Source: Pseudomonas oryzihabitans (lineage in GTDB: Bacteria > Pseudomonadota > Gammaproteobacteria > Pseudomonadales > Pseudomonadaceae). Taken from it: a stretch of 64,000 bases of DNA. Positions 55,963-64,000 of the stretch are shown here, piece after piece. The stretch covers positions 779,501-843,500 of the forward strand of contig NZ_CP017024.1 in the NCBI RefSeq assembly GCF_014522265.1. The letters run 5' to 3'. The stretch's first letter is position 1, and the number at the start of each line of letters is the position of its first letter. The notes under the pieces are model-generated. The model saw only the letters and a list, made by a program, of their open reading frames with translations. It was not told the origin of the DNA and searched no databases. A program made the position numbers and the translations under genes.

Positions 55963-57921
55963 ATGGAACGCCTGTTCCGCCACGTCGATGCCTATGCCAC
56001 GTGGAAAGCCGAACTCGATACCCAATTGGGCCGCTACCGCGACTGGTTGCAGCGTAATCGTCTCGCCTCCCCCGCGCTGGACGCCGCCCTGGCGACCTGC
56101 CAGAGCGAACTGCAGGCCGACGGCATCACCCTCGCCTTCGCCGGCGAGTTCTCGCGCGGCAAGACCGAGCTGATCAACGCCCTCTTCTTCGCCGACTACG
56201 GCCAGCGCATGCTGCCGTCCCAGGCCGGGCGCACCACCATGTGCCCCACCGAGATCTTCTATGACGCCGCGGCCGACGGTCCCTATCTGCAGCTGCTGCC
56301 CATCGACAGCCGCCTGGACGAGCGCAGCCTGACCGCCTGGCGCAAGGCGCCCGAGGCCTGGCAGCGCTTCGCCCTGGACGACCGTCACCCGGACGCCATG
56401 GCCGCCCTGCTGGCCAAGGTCACCGAGACCCGCGAGGTGGAAACCGCCGCCGCCGTGCAGCTGGGCTTCGATCCCGAGCAGCTGGAACAACTCGACAGCG
56501 ACGGCCTGGTCAGCATCCCGGCCTGGCGCCACGCGCTGATCAGCATCGACCATCCGCTGCTGCGCCAGGGCCTGCGCATCCTCGACACCCCCGGCCTCAA
56601 CGCCCTGGGCGCCGAGCCGGAACTGACCCTGTCGCTGCTGCCCCACGCCCAGGCCGTGCTCTTTCTGATCGGTGCCGACACCGGCGTGACCGCCTCGGAT
56701 CTCGCGCTCTGGGAGCAGTGCGTCAAGCCCTCGCTGGGCGATGCCCCGGAGCGGCTGTTCGCGGTGATGAACAAGATCGACAGCCTCTGGGACGACCTCG
56801 GCGGGGTCGCCCATGTCGCCCAGTCCCTGGAAAACGTCCGCCAGGCCAGCGCCCGGCAACTGGCGCTGCCGGCCGAACACATCCTGCCGCTGTCGGCCAA
56901 GCAGGCGCTGCTGGGCAAGGTCCGCGGCGATCTGGAACTGCTCGCGCGCAGCCAGCTGGACAGCCTCGAACAGCTGCTCGCCGAACGCATCGTCGGCGCC
57001 CGCGAGCGTCTGTTGCAGCAGCGCATCGTGCAGCAGGCCAGTGGTCTGCTCGGCGCCAGCCGGACGCTTATCGAACAGCGCCTGGAGGCCATTCGCGCCC
57101 AGTACGCGCAACTGGCCGACGAGGAACTGCCCGGTGCCGGCCTGGAGTTGCAGACCGCTCGCACGCGCCAGGAGTACGACCTCTACCACCGCCGCCTGCT
57201 GGATCTGCGCACCACCCAGAACATGCTGGCCGGGCAGCGCAAGCTGCTGACCGACCTGGTCGCGCCGGAGCGCCTGGACGCCCACCTGGACACCGCCCGC
57301 CGGGAATTTCGCACCAGCCTGACCACCGTCGGCATCAACCAGTCCATCACCCGTTTCTTCCGCGTGGTCGAGCATGACCTGCTGGCCCTGGACAACGAGG
57401 CGGATCGGGCCAACAAGGTGCTCGGCGCGGTCTACCAGCGGCACAATGTGGAGAATCCGCTGCATCCCCTGGAAGCGCCGCGACTGCGCATCCGCCCCTA
57501 TGTCCGCGAGCTGCGCCAGCTGCAACTCAAGACCGAGGAGGTGCAGCGCCAGGTCAAGACCCTGCTCACCGAGCAGAGCGCCCTGGGCCGCCGCTTCTTC
57601 GCCACCGTCGCCCAGGAGGTCCAGGCGCTGCAGGAAGGCGCCCACGCCCAGGTGCTGCGCTGGAACGACGGCGCCCTGACCCCGCTGGTGCAGCACACCC
57701 GCGAGCAGAAGCAGTTGCTGGAAACCAGCATGCTGGCGCTCAAGCAGCTCACCCAGCAGAACCTCAACAGCCAGGAGCAGGTGCGTCGGCTGCAGGTGCA
57801 CGAGGACGTCCTGCACGGGCAGCTCAGCGAGGTCAGCGACATGCTCAAGCAGATCAACCGGCCGGCACCGTCCCAACGCCACGACAACGTGGTCGCCCTG
57901 CCGCTGGCGCGGGTCGGCTAG
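55963..57921 (+). CDS. Dynamin-like GTPase family protein
   Basis: Large GTPase of 652 residues. G1 is FAGEFSRGKTELINAL (about residues 58-73), the switch region includes RTTMCPTEIFYD, G3 is LDTPGLN (about 207), and G4 VMNKID (about 269). The region after 330 is helical and coiled-coil rich (ARERLLQQRIVQQASGLLGA; LQLKTEEVQRQVKTLLTEQS), consistent with a dynamin-type stalk, but no transmembrane or paddle segment is obvious. Bacterial dynamins remodel membranes; the role here is unknown. The ATG at 55963 has AAGGA upstream; the TTG at 55936 is less likely. Confidence 0.85.
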   Translation: MERLFRHVDAYATWKAELDTQLGRYRDWLQRNRLASPALDAALATCQSELQADGITLAFAGEFSRGKTELINALFFADYGQRMLPSQAGRTTMCPTEIFYDAAADGPYLQLLPIDSRLDERSLTAWRKAPEAWQRFALDDRHPDAMAALLAKVTETREVETAAAVQLGFDPEQLEQLDSDGLVSIPAWRHALISIDHPLLRQGLRILDTPGLNALGAEPELTLSLLPHAQAVLFLIGADTGVTASDLALWEQCVKPSLGDAPERLFAVMNKIDSLWDDLGGVAHVAQSLENVRQASARQLALPAEHILPLSAKQALLGKVRGDLELLARSQLDSLEQLLAERIVGARERLLQQRIVQQASGLLGASRTLIEQRLEAIRAQYAQLADEELPGAGLELQTARTRQEYDLYHRRLLDLRTTQNMLAGQRKLLTDLVAPERLDAHLDTARREFRTSLTTVGINQSITRFFRVVEHDLLALDNEADRANKVLGAVYQRHNVENPLHPLEAPRLRIRPYVRELRQLQLKTEEVQRQVKTLLTEQSALGRRFFATVAQEVQALQEGAHAQVLRWNDGALTPLVQHTREQKQLLETSMLALKQLTQQNLNSQEQVRRLQVHEDVLHGQLSEVSDMLKQINRPAPSQRHDNVVALPLARVG

Positions 57922-58029
57922 CCCCACCCGCCACGCGCGGCGCGATCCCTGGCCGCCGCGCCACGCCTGCCCTTGCCGCTCCCGGCGGTGCTCTTTAGAC
58001 TGGCGAGCCCCGCCCCGGACGAGCCGTCA

Positions 58030-59169
58030 ATGCCCAGCGTCATTCCCGAAGATTCCGTCGGCCTGGTCACCCCCGAGCTGCTGCACTTCAACGAGCCCCT
58101 GGCCCTGGCCTGTGGTCGCACCCTGCCGGCCTACGACCTGATGGTCGAGACCTATGGCGAACTCAACGCCAGTCGCAGCAACGCCGTGCTGATCTGCCAC
58201 GCGCTCTCGGGCCATCACCACGCGGCCGGCTACCACAGCATGGACGACCGCAAGCCGGGCTGGTGGGATAGCTGCATAGGTCCCGGCAAGCCCATCGACA
58301 CCCGCAAGTTCTTTGTCGTCGCCCTCAACAACCTGGGCGGCTGCAACGGCTCCACCGGCCCCGGCAGTCCGAACCCCGAGACCGGTCGGGCCTATGGCGC
58401 GGACTTCCCGGTGCTGACCGTGGAGGACTGGGTCAACAGCCAGGCCCGGCTGGCCGATCGCCTGGGTATCGGGCAGTGGGCGGCGGTGATCGGCGGCAGC
58501 CTGGGCGGCATGCAGGCGCTGCAGTGGACCATAAGCTATCCCGAGCGCATCCGCCACTGCCTGGCCATCGCCTCGGCACCCAAGCTGTCGGCGGAAAATA
58601 TCGCCTTCAACGAGGTGGCGCGCCAGGCCATCCTTTCGGACCCGGATTTCCACGCCGGCCACTTCCAGGAAAAGGGCGTGATCCCCAAGCGCGGCCTGAT
58701 GCTGGCGCGCATGGTCGGCCACATCACCTACCTGTCCGACGAGGCCATGGGCGAGAAATTCGGTCGCGAACTCAAGACCGACCAGCTCAACTACGACTTC
58801 CACAGTGTCGAATTCCAGGTGGAGAGCTACCTGCGCTACCAGGGCGAGGAATTCTCCGGCCGCTTCGACGCCAACACCTACCTGCTGATGACCAAGGCGC
58901 TGGACTATTTCGATCCGGCCCATGCCCAGGGCGGCGACCTGGCCAAGACCCTGGCCGGAGTGCAGGCGCGTTTCCTGATCGTCTCCTTCACCACCGACTG
59001 GCGCTTTTCGCCGGCGCGCTCCAAGGAGATCGTCAACGCCCTGATGGCCGCGCGCAAGGACGTCAGCTACCTGGAGGTGGACGCCCCCCAGGGCCATGAC
59101 GCCTTCCTCATCCCCATCCCGCGCTATCTGCAGGCCTTCTCCCACTACATGACCCGCATCGAGGTATAG
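58030..59169 (+). CDS. metX: Homoserine O-acyltransferase MetX
   Basis: Alpha/beta-hydrolase enzyme of 379 residues that acylates homoserine in methionine synthesis. The nucleophile Ser is in [14 protein letters not shown], with the catalytic Asp in [11 protein letters not shown] and the catalytic His in QGHDAFL. It begins [20 protein letters not shown]. In P. aeruginosa the MetX at this position is reported to be a succinyltransferase despite the acetyltransferase-like family, so the acyl donor is left open. metW follows after five bases, the standard metXW pair. No SAM riboswitch was recognised in the 108-base leader. Confidence 0.94.
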   Translation: MPSVIPEDSVGLVTPELLHFNEPLALACGRTLPAYDLMVETYGELNASRSNAVLICHALSGHHHAAGYHSMDDRKPGWWDSCIGPGKPIDTRKFFVVALNNLGGCNGSTGPGSPNPETGRAYGADFPVLTVEDWVNSQARLADRLGIGQWAAVIGGSLGGMQALQWTISYPERIRHCLAIASAPKLSAENIAFNEVARQAILSDPDFHAGHFQEKGVIPKRGLMLARMVGHITYLSDEAMGEKFGRELKTDQLNYDFHSVEFQVESYLRYQGEEFSGRFDANTYLLMTKALDYFDPAHAQGGDLAKTLAGVQARFLIVSFTTDWRFSPARSKEIVNALMAARKDVSYLEVDAPQGHDAFLIPIPRYLQAFSHYMTRIEV

Positions 59170-59174
59170 CTGCC

Positions 59175-59795
59175 GTGCGCGCCGATCTGGACATCATTCA
59201 GGAATGGATCCCCGCCGGCAGCCGGGTCCTCGACCTCGGTTGCGGCACCGGCGAGTTGCTCGCCTGGCTGCGCGATCACAAGCAGGTCACCGGCTACGGC
59301 CTGGAGATCGACCCGGACAAGATCGCCGAATGCCTGCTCAAGGACGTCAACGTCATCGAGCAGGATCTCGACGGCGGCCTGGCCAACTTCGCCAGCGACA
59401 GCTTCGACGTGGTGGTCATGACTCAGTCGCTGCAGGCCATGCAGTACCCGGATCGCATCCTCCAGGAGATGCTCAGGGTCGGTCGCCAGTGCATCATCAC
59501 CTTTCCCAATTTCGGTCACTGGCGTTGCCGGCTGTACCTGGGCGGCCGGGGGCGGATGCCGGTCTCGGACTTCCTGCCCTACACCTGGTACAACACACCG
59601 AACATCCACTTCTGCACCTTCGAGGACTTCGAACGCCTCTGCCGCGAACAGCGTGCCCAGGTGCTGGATCGTCTCGCCGTGGACCGCCTGCATCGTCATG
59701 GCTGGGCCAGCAAGCTGTGGCCAAACCTGCTCGGCGAGATCGGTATCTACCGGGTCAGCGCGCCGCACCTGCACGACCTGCGCGTCGCGATATGA
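59175..59795 (+). CDS. metW: Methionine biosynthesis protein MetW
   Basis: Methyltransferase-fold protein of 206 residues with SAM-binding motif VLDLGCGTGELLAWL. It has the MetW-typical sequence LEIDPDKIAECLLKDVNVIE and QSLQAMQYPDRILQEMLRVG. It is thought to act with MetX in homoserine acylation. The start is a GTG at 59175, five bases after the metX stop. It may have lost true methyltransferase activity. Confidence 0.92.
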   Translation: MRADLDIIQEWIPAGSRVLDLGCGTGELLAWLRDHKQVTGYGLEIDPDKIAECLLKDVNVIEQDLDGGLANFASDSFDVVVMTQSLQAMQYPDRILQEMLRVGRQCIITFPNFGHWRCRLYLGGRGRMPVSDFLPYTWYNTPNIHFCTFEDFERLCREQRAQVLDRLAVDRLHRHGWASKLWPNLLGEIGIYRVSAPHLHDLRVAI

Positions 59796-59878
59796 CGTAA
59801 GGCACGGGCGGCGCAGCCAGCCTGGGCACGGCTTCGCGTACAATACGCCGCCCTTCTCAACGCGACGCGGTGTCTCCC

Positions 59879-60472
59879 ATGTCCGACCTTACCGAACTGG
59901 TTCTCGCCAGCCACAACGCCGGCAAGCTCAAGGAACTCCAGGCCATGCTCGGCGACCGGGTGCGGGTGCGCTCGGTGGGCGAATTCAGCCAGGTGGAACC
60001 CGAGGAAACCGGGCTGTCCTTTGTCGAGAACGCCATCCTCAAGGCGCGCAACGCGGCGCGGCTGTCCGGTCTGCCGGCCCTGGCCGACGATTCGGGCCTG
60101 GCGGTGGATGCCCTCGGCGGTGCTCCCGGCATCTATTCCGCCCGCTACGCCGACGGTAAGGGCGATGCCGCCAACAACGCCAAGCTGCTCGACGTGCTGC
60201 GTGACGTCCCCGACGCCGAGCGTACCGGCCAGTTCGTCTGCGTGCTGGCCCTGGTGCGCCACGCCGACGATCCCTTGCCGATCCTCTGCGAGGGCCTCTG
60301 GCCCGGGCGCATCCTCCATGCCGCCCAGGGCGAGCATGGCTTCGGCTACGATCCGCTGTTCCAGCCCGATGGCGAAGCGGTCTCCGCGGCCGAACTGGCG
60401 CCGGCGGAAAAGAACCAGCGCAGCCATCGCGCCCGCGCCATGGCCCAGCTCAAGCAACGGCTCGGCCTGTGA
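59879..60472 (+). CDS. rdgB: RdgB/HAM1 non-canonical purine NTP pyrophosphatase
   Basis: House-cleaning enzyme of 197 residues that hydrolyses ITP, dITP and XTP, preventing their incorporation. The family start [16 protein letters not shown] contains the SHN-x2-K motif. The metal site is [13 protein letters not shown] and [20 protein letters not shown], and the base pocket is [11 protein letters not shown]. The ATG at 59879 is preferred over the in-frame GTG at 59870. It overlaps hemW by four bases (GTGA). Confidence 0.94.
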   Translation: MSDLTELVLASHNAGKLKELQAMLGDRVRVRSVGEFSQVEPEETGLSFVENAILKARNAARLSGLPALADDSGLAVDALGGAPGIYSARYADGKGDAANNAKLLDVLRDVPDAERTGQFVCVLALVRHADDPLPILCEGLWPGRILHAAQGEHGFGYDPLFQPDGEAVSAAELAPAEKNQRSHRARAMAQLKQRLGL

Positions 60473-61620
60473 CCCAGGTGTTCGCCCTGCCGCCACTGGC
60501 GCTCTACATCCATATCCCCTGGTGCGTGCGCAAGTGCCCCTATTGCGACTTCAACTCCCATGCGGCCGGCCCGACCCTGCCGGAGGCCGAGTATGTCGAT
60601 GCCCTGCTGGCGGATCTGGACAACGACCTGGCGCACGTCCATGGCCGCCCGCTGACCTCGATCTTCTTCGGCGGCGGCACGCCCAGTCTGTTTTCCGCCG
60701 CGGCCCTGGGCCGTCTGCTGGATGGCGTGGCCCGGCGGCTGAGCTTCGCGCCGGATATCGAGATCACCCTGGAGGCCAATCCCGGCAACTTCGAGCAGGC
60801 CAAGTTCGTCGCCTACCGCGGGCTGGGCATCAATCGGCTGTCGATCGGCATCCAGAGCTTCCAGGACGCCAAGCTCAAGGCCCTGGGGCGCATCCACGGC
60901 CGCGATGAAGCCATTCGCGCCGCCGACCGGGCGCGCGCCGCCGGCTTCGACAATTTCAACCTGGACCTGATGCACGGCCTGCCCGAGCAGAGCGTGGCCG
61001 ATGCCCTCGGCGATCTGGAGCAGGCCATCGCGCTCGCGCCCACCCACCTGTCCTGGTACCAGCTGACCATGGAGCCCAACACGGTGTTCTGGAGCCAGCC
61101 GCCGGAGCTGCCCGAAGACGATATCCTCTGGGACATCCAGGAAGCCGGCCAGGCGCGGCTGGCGGCCGCCGGTTACCACCAGTACGAGACCTCTGCCTAT
61201 GCCCAGCCCGGGCGCCAGGCGCGGCACAATCTCAACTACTGGGGCTTCGGCGACTTCCTCGGCATCGGCGCCGGCGCCCACGCCAAGCTCAGCGCCCCGG
61301 ATGGCACCCTGCTGCGCACCTGGAAGACCCGCCTGCCCAAGGACTATCTGGACCCGGCAAAGGCCTTCCAGGCCGGCGCGAAACCCCTGGCGCCAGCCGA
61401 CCTGCCCTTCGACTTCATGATGAACGCCCTGCGCCTGGTGGACGGGGTGCCCGCCGCCTGGTATCCGCAGCGGACCGGTCAGTCCCTGGACAGCCTGGCG
61501 CCCGCACTGGCCGCGGCGCGCCGCGCCGGCCTGCTGGCCGAGGATGAACAGCGGCTGCGCCCCACCGCCCGCGGCCAGCTGTTCCTGAACGACCTCTTGC
61601 AATCCTTTCTGCCTGACTGA
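60469..61620 (+). CDS. hemW: HemW-like radical SAM heme chaperone
   Basis: Radical SAM protein of 383 residues, often annotated as oxygen-independent coproporphyrinogen oxidase but in the HemW branch. It has the cluster motif [13 protein letters not shown], followed by the [10 protein letters not shown] and [11 protein letters not shown] motifs. It lacks the N-terminal extension of true HemN. HemW binds heme and may deliver it to respiratory enzymes. The start is GTG overlapping the rdgB stop. The rdgB-hemW pair is conserved in gamma-proteobacteria. Confidence 0.92.
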   Translation: MTQVFALPPLALYIHIPWCVRKCPYCDFNSHAAGPTLPEAEYVDALLADLDNDLAHVHGRPLTSIFFGGGTPSLFSAAALGRLLDGVARRLSFAPDIEITLEANPGNFEQAKFVAYRGLGINRLSIGIQSFQDAKLKALGRIHGRDEAIRAADRARAAGFDNFNLDLMHGLPEQSVADALGDLEQAIALAPTHLSWYQLTMEPNTVFWSQPPELPEDDILWDIQEAGQARLAAAGYHQYETSAYAQPGRQARHNLNYWGFGDFLGIGAGAHAKLSAPDGTLLRTWKTRLPKDYLDPAKAFQAGAKPLAPADLPFDFMMNALRLVDGVPAAWYPQRTGQSLDSLAPALAAARRAGLLAEDEQRLRPTARGQLFLNDLLQSFLPD

Positions 61621-61634
61621 CGAGGAGCTCTGCC

Positions 61635-61961
61635 TTGGACTTCGTACTCGACCATATCGCCGACCTCTCCCGCTGGAGCCGCAGCCACCTGGACGAGGTG
61701 GCCCTGGCGGTCACCGCCACTCTGCTGGTGCTGTTCGGCAGCCAGGTCAACGCCTTCATCCAGGCGCGGCTGGGCAGCCTGCCGACCGCCGTTCGGATAC
61801 CGGCCTTCGCCCTGGCCTGCCTGGCCATCTATGGCGCCGCCATGACCTTCCTGACCCCCTGGGTGGTCAAGGGCCTGGCGCAGTTCAACAACTATGCCCT
61901 GGCCCCGGTGCTGCTGATCGGCGTCTGCCTGCTGGGCGTGCTGGCCGAACGCCGTAGCTAG
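61635..61961 (+). CDS. DUF3392 family small membrane protein
   Basis: Protein of 108 residues starting at a TTG at 61635; a strong GAGGAG lies eight bases upstream, and no ATG or GTG upstream gives the family N-terminus MDFVLDHIADLSRWSR. Three hydrophobic helices are predicted (LAVTATLLVLFGSQVNAFI; PAFALACLAIYGAAMTFL; YALAPVLLIGVCLLGVLA). Function is unknown. It follows hemW after 14 bases and is convergent with the GGDEF/EAL gene, the stops overlapping by four bases. Confidence 0.85.
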   Translation: MDFVLDHIADLSRWSRSHLDEVALAVTATLLVLFGSQVNAFIQARLGSLPTAVRIPAFALACLAIYGAAMTFLTPWVVKGLAQFNNYALAPVLLIGVCLLGVLAERRS

Positions 61962-63691
61962 CGGCAGCGGGCGCGGATACCGTCCAGCAGGCACTCCAGG
62001 GATTGCGGGCGACCCAGCAGGAAGCCCTGGAAGGTGTCCACGCCCAGGTCCTTGAGCAATTCGAACTGGGCCTGGGTTTCCACCCCTTCGGCGACGATCT
62101 GCATGTCCAGAGCGCGGCACAGGCTGACGATGCCGGCCAGCAACTGCCGGGATCGGTCGTCGGCGTCCACCGCCAGCAGAAAGCTGCGGTCGATCTTGAT
62201 GGTGTCGAAGGGCAGGCGGTGCAGATAGCCCAGCGACGAATAGCCGGTGCCGAAATCGTCCATCGCCACCCGAAAGCCCTGCTCGCGCAAGGCGGCCAGG
62301 CGCCGCTCCGGCGTGCCCTGCTGCAGGAATACCGATTCGGTCACCTCCAGCTCCAGCGCACTGGGCTCGATGCCGAATTCGGCGCAGGCGGCCGCGAGAA
62401 CCTCGGCCAGTTCATCATCGGCCACCTGCAGCGGCGAGATGTTGACTGCCACCGGGATCTGCAGACCGGCGTCCTGCAGGGCCCGGGCGCAAGCGGCCGC
62501 GCGGCGGATCGCCAGCCGCCCGAGGGCCGAGGCCATGCCGTTCTGCTCGGCCAGGGCGACGAAGACGTTGGGCGGCACCGCCCCGACGCCCGGACAGTTC
62601 CAGCGCGCCAGCAACTCGGCGCTGACCATGCGCTGGCGGGCATCGAACTTGGGCTGCAGGACGAAGGTGATGAGCTCCGCCTCGATGGCGCCGTGCAGAT
62701 GGGCCAGCAGGGTCACCTTGCTGCGCGCCTCGCAGGTCAGCTGCGGATCGTAGCAGCGCACCCGGCTCTTGCCGGCCGCCTTGGCCGCGTACATGGCGGC
62801 ATCGGCATTGCGCAGCAGGGTCTCCACATCCAGTCCCTCTTCGGGCGCCAGACTCAGACCGATGCTGGCCGATACGCGGATATCGTGGCCGGCGATGCAC
62901 TGCTGCCGGCCCACCGCCTGCACCAGTTGCTCGGCGACCTGACGGGCCTGATCGCGATCGCTCACGTCCAGCAGGGCGACGAACTCATCGCCGCCCCAGC
63001 GCGCCAGCACCTCACCGGCCCCCAGCACCTGGCGCAACTCGCGCACCAGGGCGCAGAGCAGTTCGTCACCGGCAGCATGGCCCAGGGAGTCGTTGACCTC
63101 CTTGAAGCCGTCCACATCGATGAACAGCACCGCGAGGTTGCCGGTCTCTTCGAGGTCCTGCAGGCGCGTCTCGAAGTCCTGGTAGAAGGAGGTGCGATTG
63201 GGCAACTGGGTCAGGGCGTCGCTGAGCGCCATGCGCTCCAGCGCCTGTTCGGTGCGCTTGCGCTCGGTGATGTCCCTCAGACTGGCGACCACGTAGCCTT
63301 CGCGATCCGCCTCGCCGGCGAAGCGACTCAGACTGATCTCCACCGGCGTGATCCGCTTGGCGGAGACGTGGAACTGGGCTTCGCACAGGGCATAGCCGTC
63401 GCGCTCGAAGGTGCGGATGGCCGCCTCGGGCAACTTGATGTAGTGCGACAGGTACTGGCCGCTGACACTGCGCTCCGCACTGAGCATCAGGGCGCGCAGG
63501 GCGTCATTGGCTTCGATGATCTGCCCGCTTTCGGTCAGCACGGCCATGGCGTCGCGGCAGAGGGCGAAGGCTGAAGCGATGAGGTGCAGCGAGCGCTCGG
63601 TGCGCTGGCGAGCGCTACGCTCGACTTCGAGCCAGCGGCGTACGGCGTGCAACTCGGCCGTCGGCGAATCGGGACGGACCAGATCCCTCAT
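61958..63691 (-). CDS. PAS-GGDEF-EAL protein (cyclic-di-GMP synthesis/degradation)
   Basis: Cytoplasmic signalling protein of 577 residues. A PAS domain (about 38-150, DAMAVLTESGQIIEANDALR) precedes a GGDEF domain with an intact RWGGDEF at 233-237. An EAL domain follows from about residue 325. The EAL motif reads ELL in SAELLARW, but the metal and catalytic residues are present: VNISPLQ, LELEVTES, MDDFGTGYSSLGYL, DTIKIDRSF and VAEGVET. Both halves may therefore be active. No I-site RxxD is clear before GGDEF. Such proteins set c-di-GMP, which also influences type IV pili. The ATG at 63691 has no strong ribosome site. Confidence 0.88.
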   Translation of the reverse strand: MRDLVRPDSPTAELHAVRRWLEVERSARQRTERSLHLIASAFALCRDAMAVLTESGQIIEANDALRALMLSAERSVSGQYLSHYIKLPEAAIRTFERDGYALCEAQFHVSAKRITPVEISLSRFAGEADREGYVVASLRDITERKRTEQALERMALSDALTQLPNRTSFYQDFETRLQDLEETGNLAVLFIDVDGFKEVNDSLGHAAGDELLCALVRELRQVLGAGEVLARWGGDEFVALLDVSDRDQARQVAEQLVQAVGRQQCIAGHDIRVSASIGLSLAPEEGLDVETLLRNADAAMYAAKAAGKSRVRCYDPQLTCEARSKVTLLAHLHGAIEAELITFVLQPKFDARQRMVSAELLARWNCPGVGAVPPNVFVALAEQNGMASALGRLAIRRAAACARALQDAGLQIPVAVNISPLQVADDELAEVLAAACAEFGIEPSALELEVTESVFLQQGTPERRLAALREQGFRVAMDDFGTGYSSLGYLHRLPFDTIKIDRSFLLAVDADDRSRQLLAGIVSLCRALDMQIVAEGVETQAQFELLKDLGVDTFQGFLLGRPQSLECLLDGIRARCR

Positions 63692-63860
63692 GGAATCCGC
63701 CGCTCACGAAGGGCGGCACGGGACCGGTTGGCGTTCTTGAAGAGGACTGACATCCAGGTGTCTCTGTGAATTCGACTGCAACCGCCATCACAGCAGGGCA
63801 ATTGGCCATCATGCCAATTGCCCGTCGGCAGCTCAAGATCGATTCGTCAGAGATACACGG

Positions 63861-64000
63861 TCAGCTCTGGCGTTCGAACTTGAGATCCCAGACGCCATGC
63901 CCCAGGCGCTCGCCACGGCGTTCGAACTTGGTGATGGGTCTTTCCTCGGGGCGCGGCACATAGCCCGAGGCGTCGCCGAGGTTACGGTAACCCGGGGCGG
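63861..64000 (-). CDS. trmB: tRNA (guanine-N(7)-)-methyltransferase TrmB, C-terminal fragment
   Basis: The last 46 codons of a gene entering from the right edge, ending at the TGA at 63861. The visible sequence ([20 protein letters not shown] and FERQS) is the conserved TrmB C-terminus with the T-K-F-E-x-R-G tRNA-contact motif. TrmB makes 7-methylguanosine at position 46 of tRNA. The catalytic SAM domain lies outside the window. The 169 bases between this stop and the GGDEF/EAL start hold no recognisable gene. Confidence 0.9.
   Translation of the reverse strand, partial: APGYRNLGDASGYVPRPEERPITKFERRGERLGHGVWDLKFERQS

Noticed and set aside
57922..58029. SAM riboswitch upstream of metX
   Set aside because: The leader is short and shows no conserved SAM-binding core or terminator/antiterminator pair.
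1..64000. tRNA, rRNA, prophage or insertion sequence
   Set aside because: No cloverleaf, ribosomal RNA segment, transposase, integrase or phage structural gene was recognised.

Overview
The window is high-GC DNA that reads as the core chromosome of a Pseudomonas species. The evidence is the Pil-Chp chemosensory cluster, a MexAB-OprM/TtgABC-type efflux operon, olsBA, pyrR-pyrB-pyrC', tonB3, pilT-pilU and metX-metW. The order trmB, hemW, rdgB, metW, metX, yggT, proC, yggS, pilT, pilU, pyr genes, gshB, pilGHIJK-chpABC, rsmE, bioA, amine oxidase, cytochrome b561, yceI and efflux operon matches what I recall of the PA0382-PA0427 stretch of P. aeruginosa. The species cannot be fixed from the sequence alone.

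Layout. 1-3.9 kb: minus-strand operon of a BMP-type ABC importer with a VOC protein and an isopenicillin-N-synthase-like dioxygenase, preceded by a good sigma-54 promoter. 4.4-15.1 kb: slyD, ornithine-lipid genes olsBA, an ACP phosphodiesterase, a D-2-hydroxyacid dehydrogenase, rsmC, an M48 lipoprotein protease, a dCACHE chemoreceptor, a degenerate SRAP protein, two small proteins and an acyltransferase. 15.2-21.9 kb: a YajG lipoprotein and the RND efflux operon with a TtgR-like operator but no adjacent repressor gene. 22-28 kb: yceI, cytochrome b561, amine oxidase, bioA, rsmE and a HAD hydrolase. 28-41 kb: the minus-strand pilGHIJK-chpABC twitching chemosensory system. 41-47 kb: gshB, tonB3, yqgE, ruvX and pyrRBC'. 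47-51.4 kb: TM2 protein, NlpC/P60 protein, and a radical SAM-UdgX DNA repair pair that interrupts the expected order. 51.4-64 kb: pilU/pilT, yggS-proC-yggT, a dynamin-like GTPase, metXW, rdgB-hemW, DUF3392, a GGDEF/EAL protein and the 3' end of trmB.

Pilus-linked genes dominate. The PilT/PilU retraction motors lie about 10 kb from the chemosensory cluster that controls them, and tonB3 (linked to pilus assembly in P. aeruginosa) lies beside it.

Four genes (mexB, the cytochrome b561 gene, chpB and chpA) are each broken by loss of exactly one base from a G/C run of expected length 5 or 6. The shared signature points to sequencing or assembly error more than to four real pseudogenes. The most interesting biology is the radical SAM-UdgX pair, the SRAP protein lacking its catalytic cysteine, the sigma-54-controlled import/oxygenase operon, and the efflux operator without its repressor. 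No rRNA, tRNA, insertion sequence, prophage or CRISPR array was seen.
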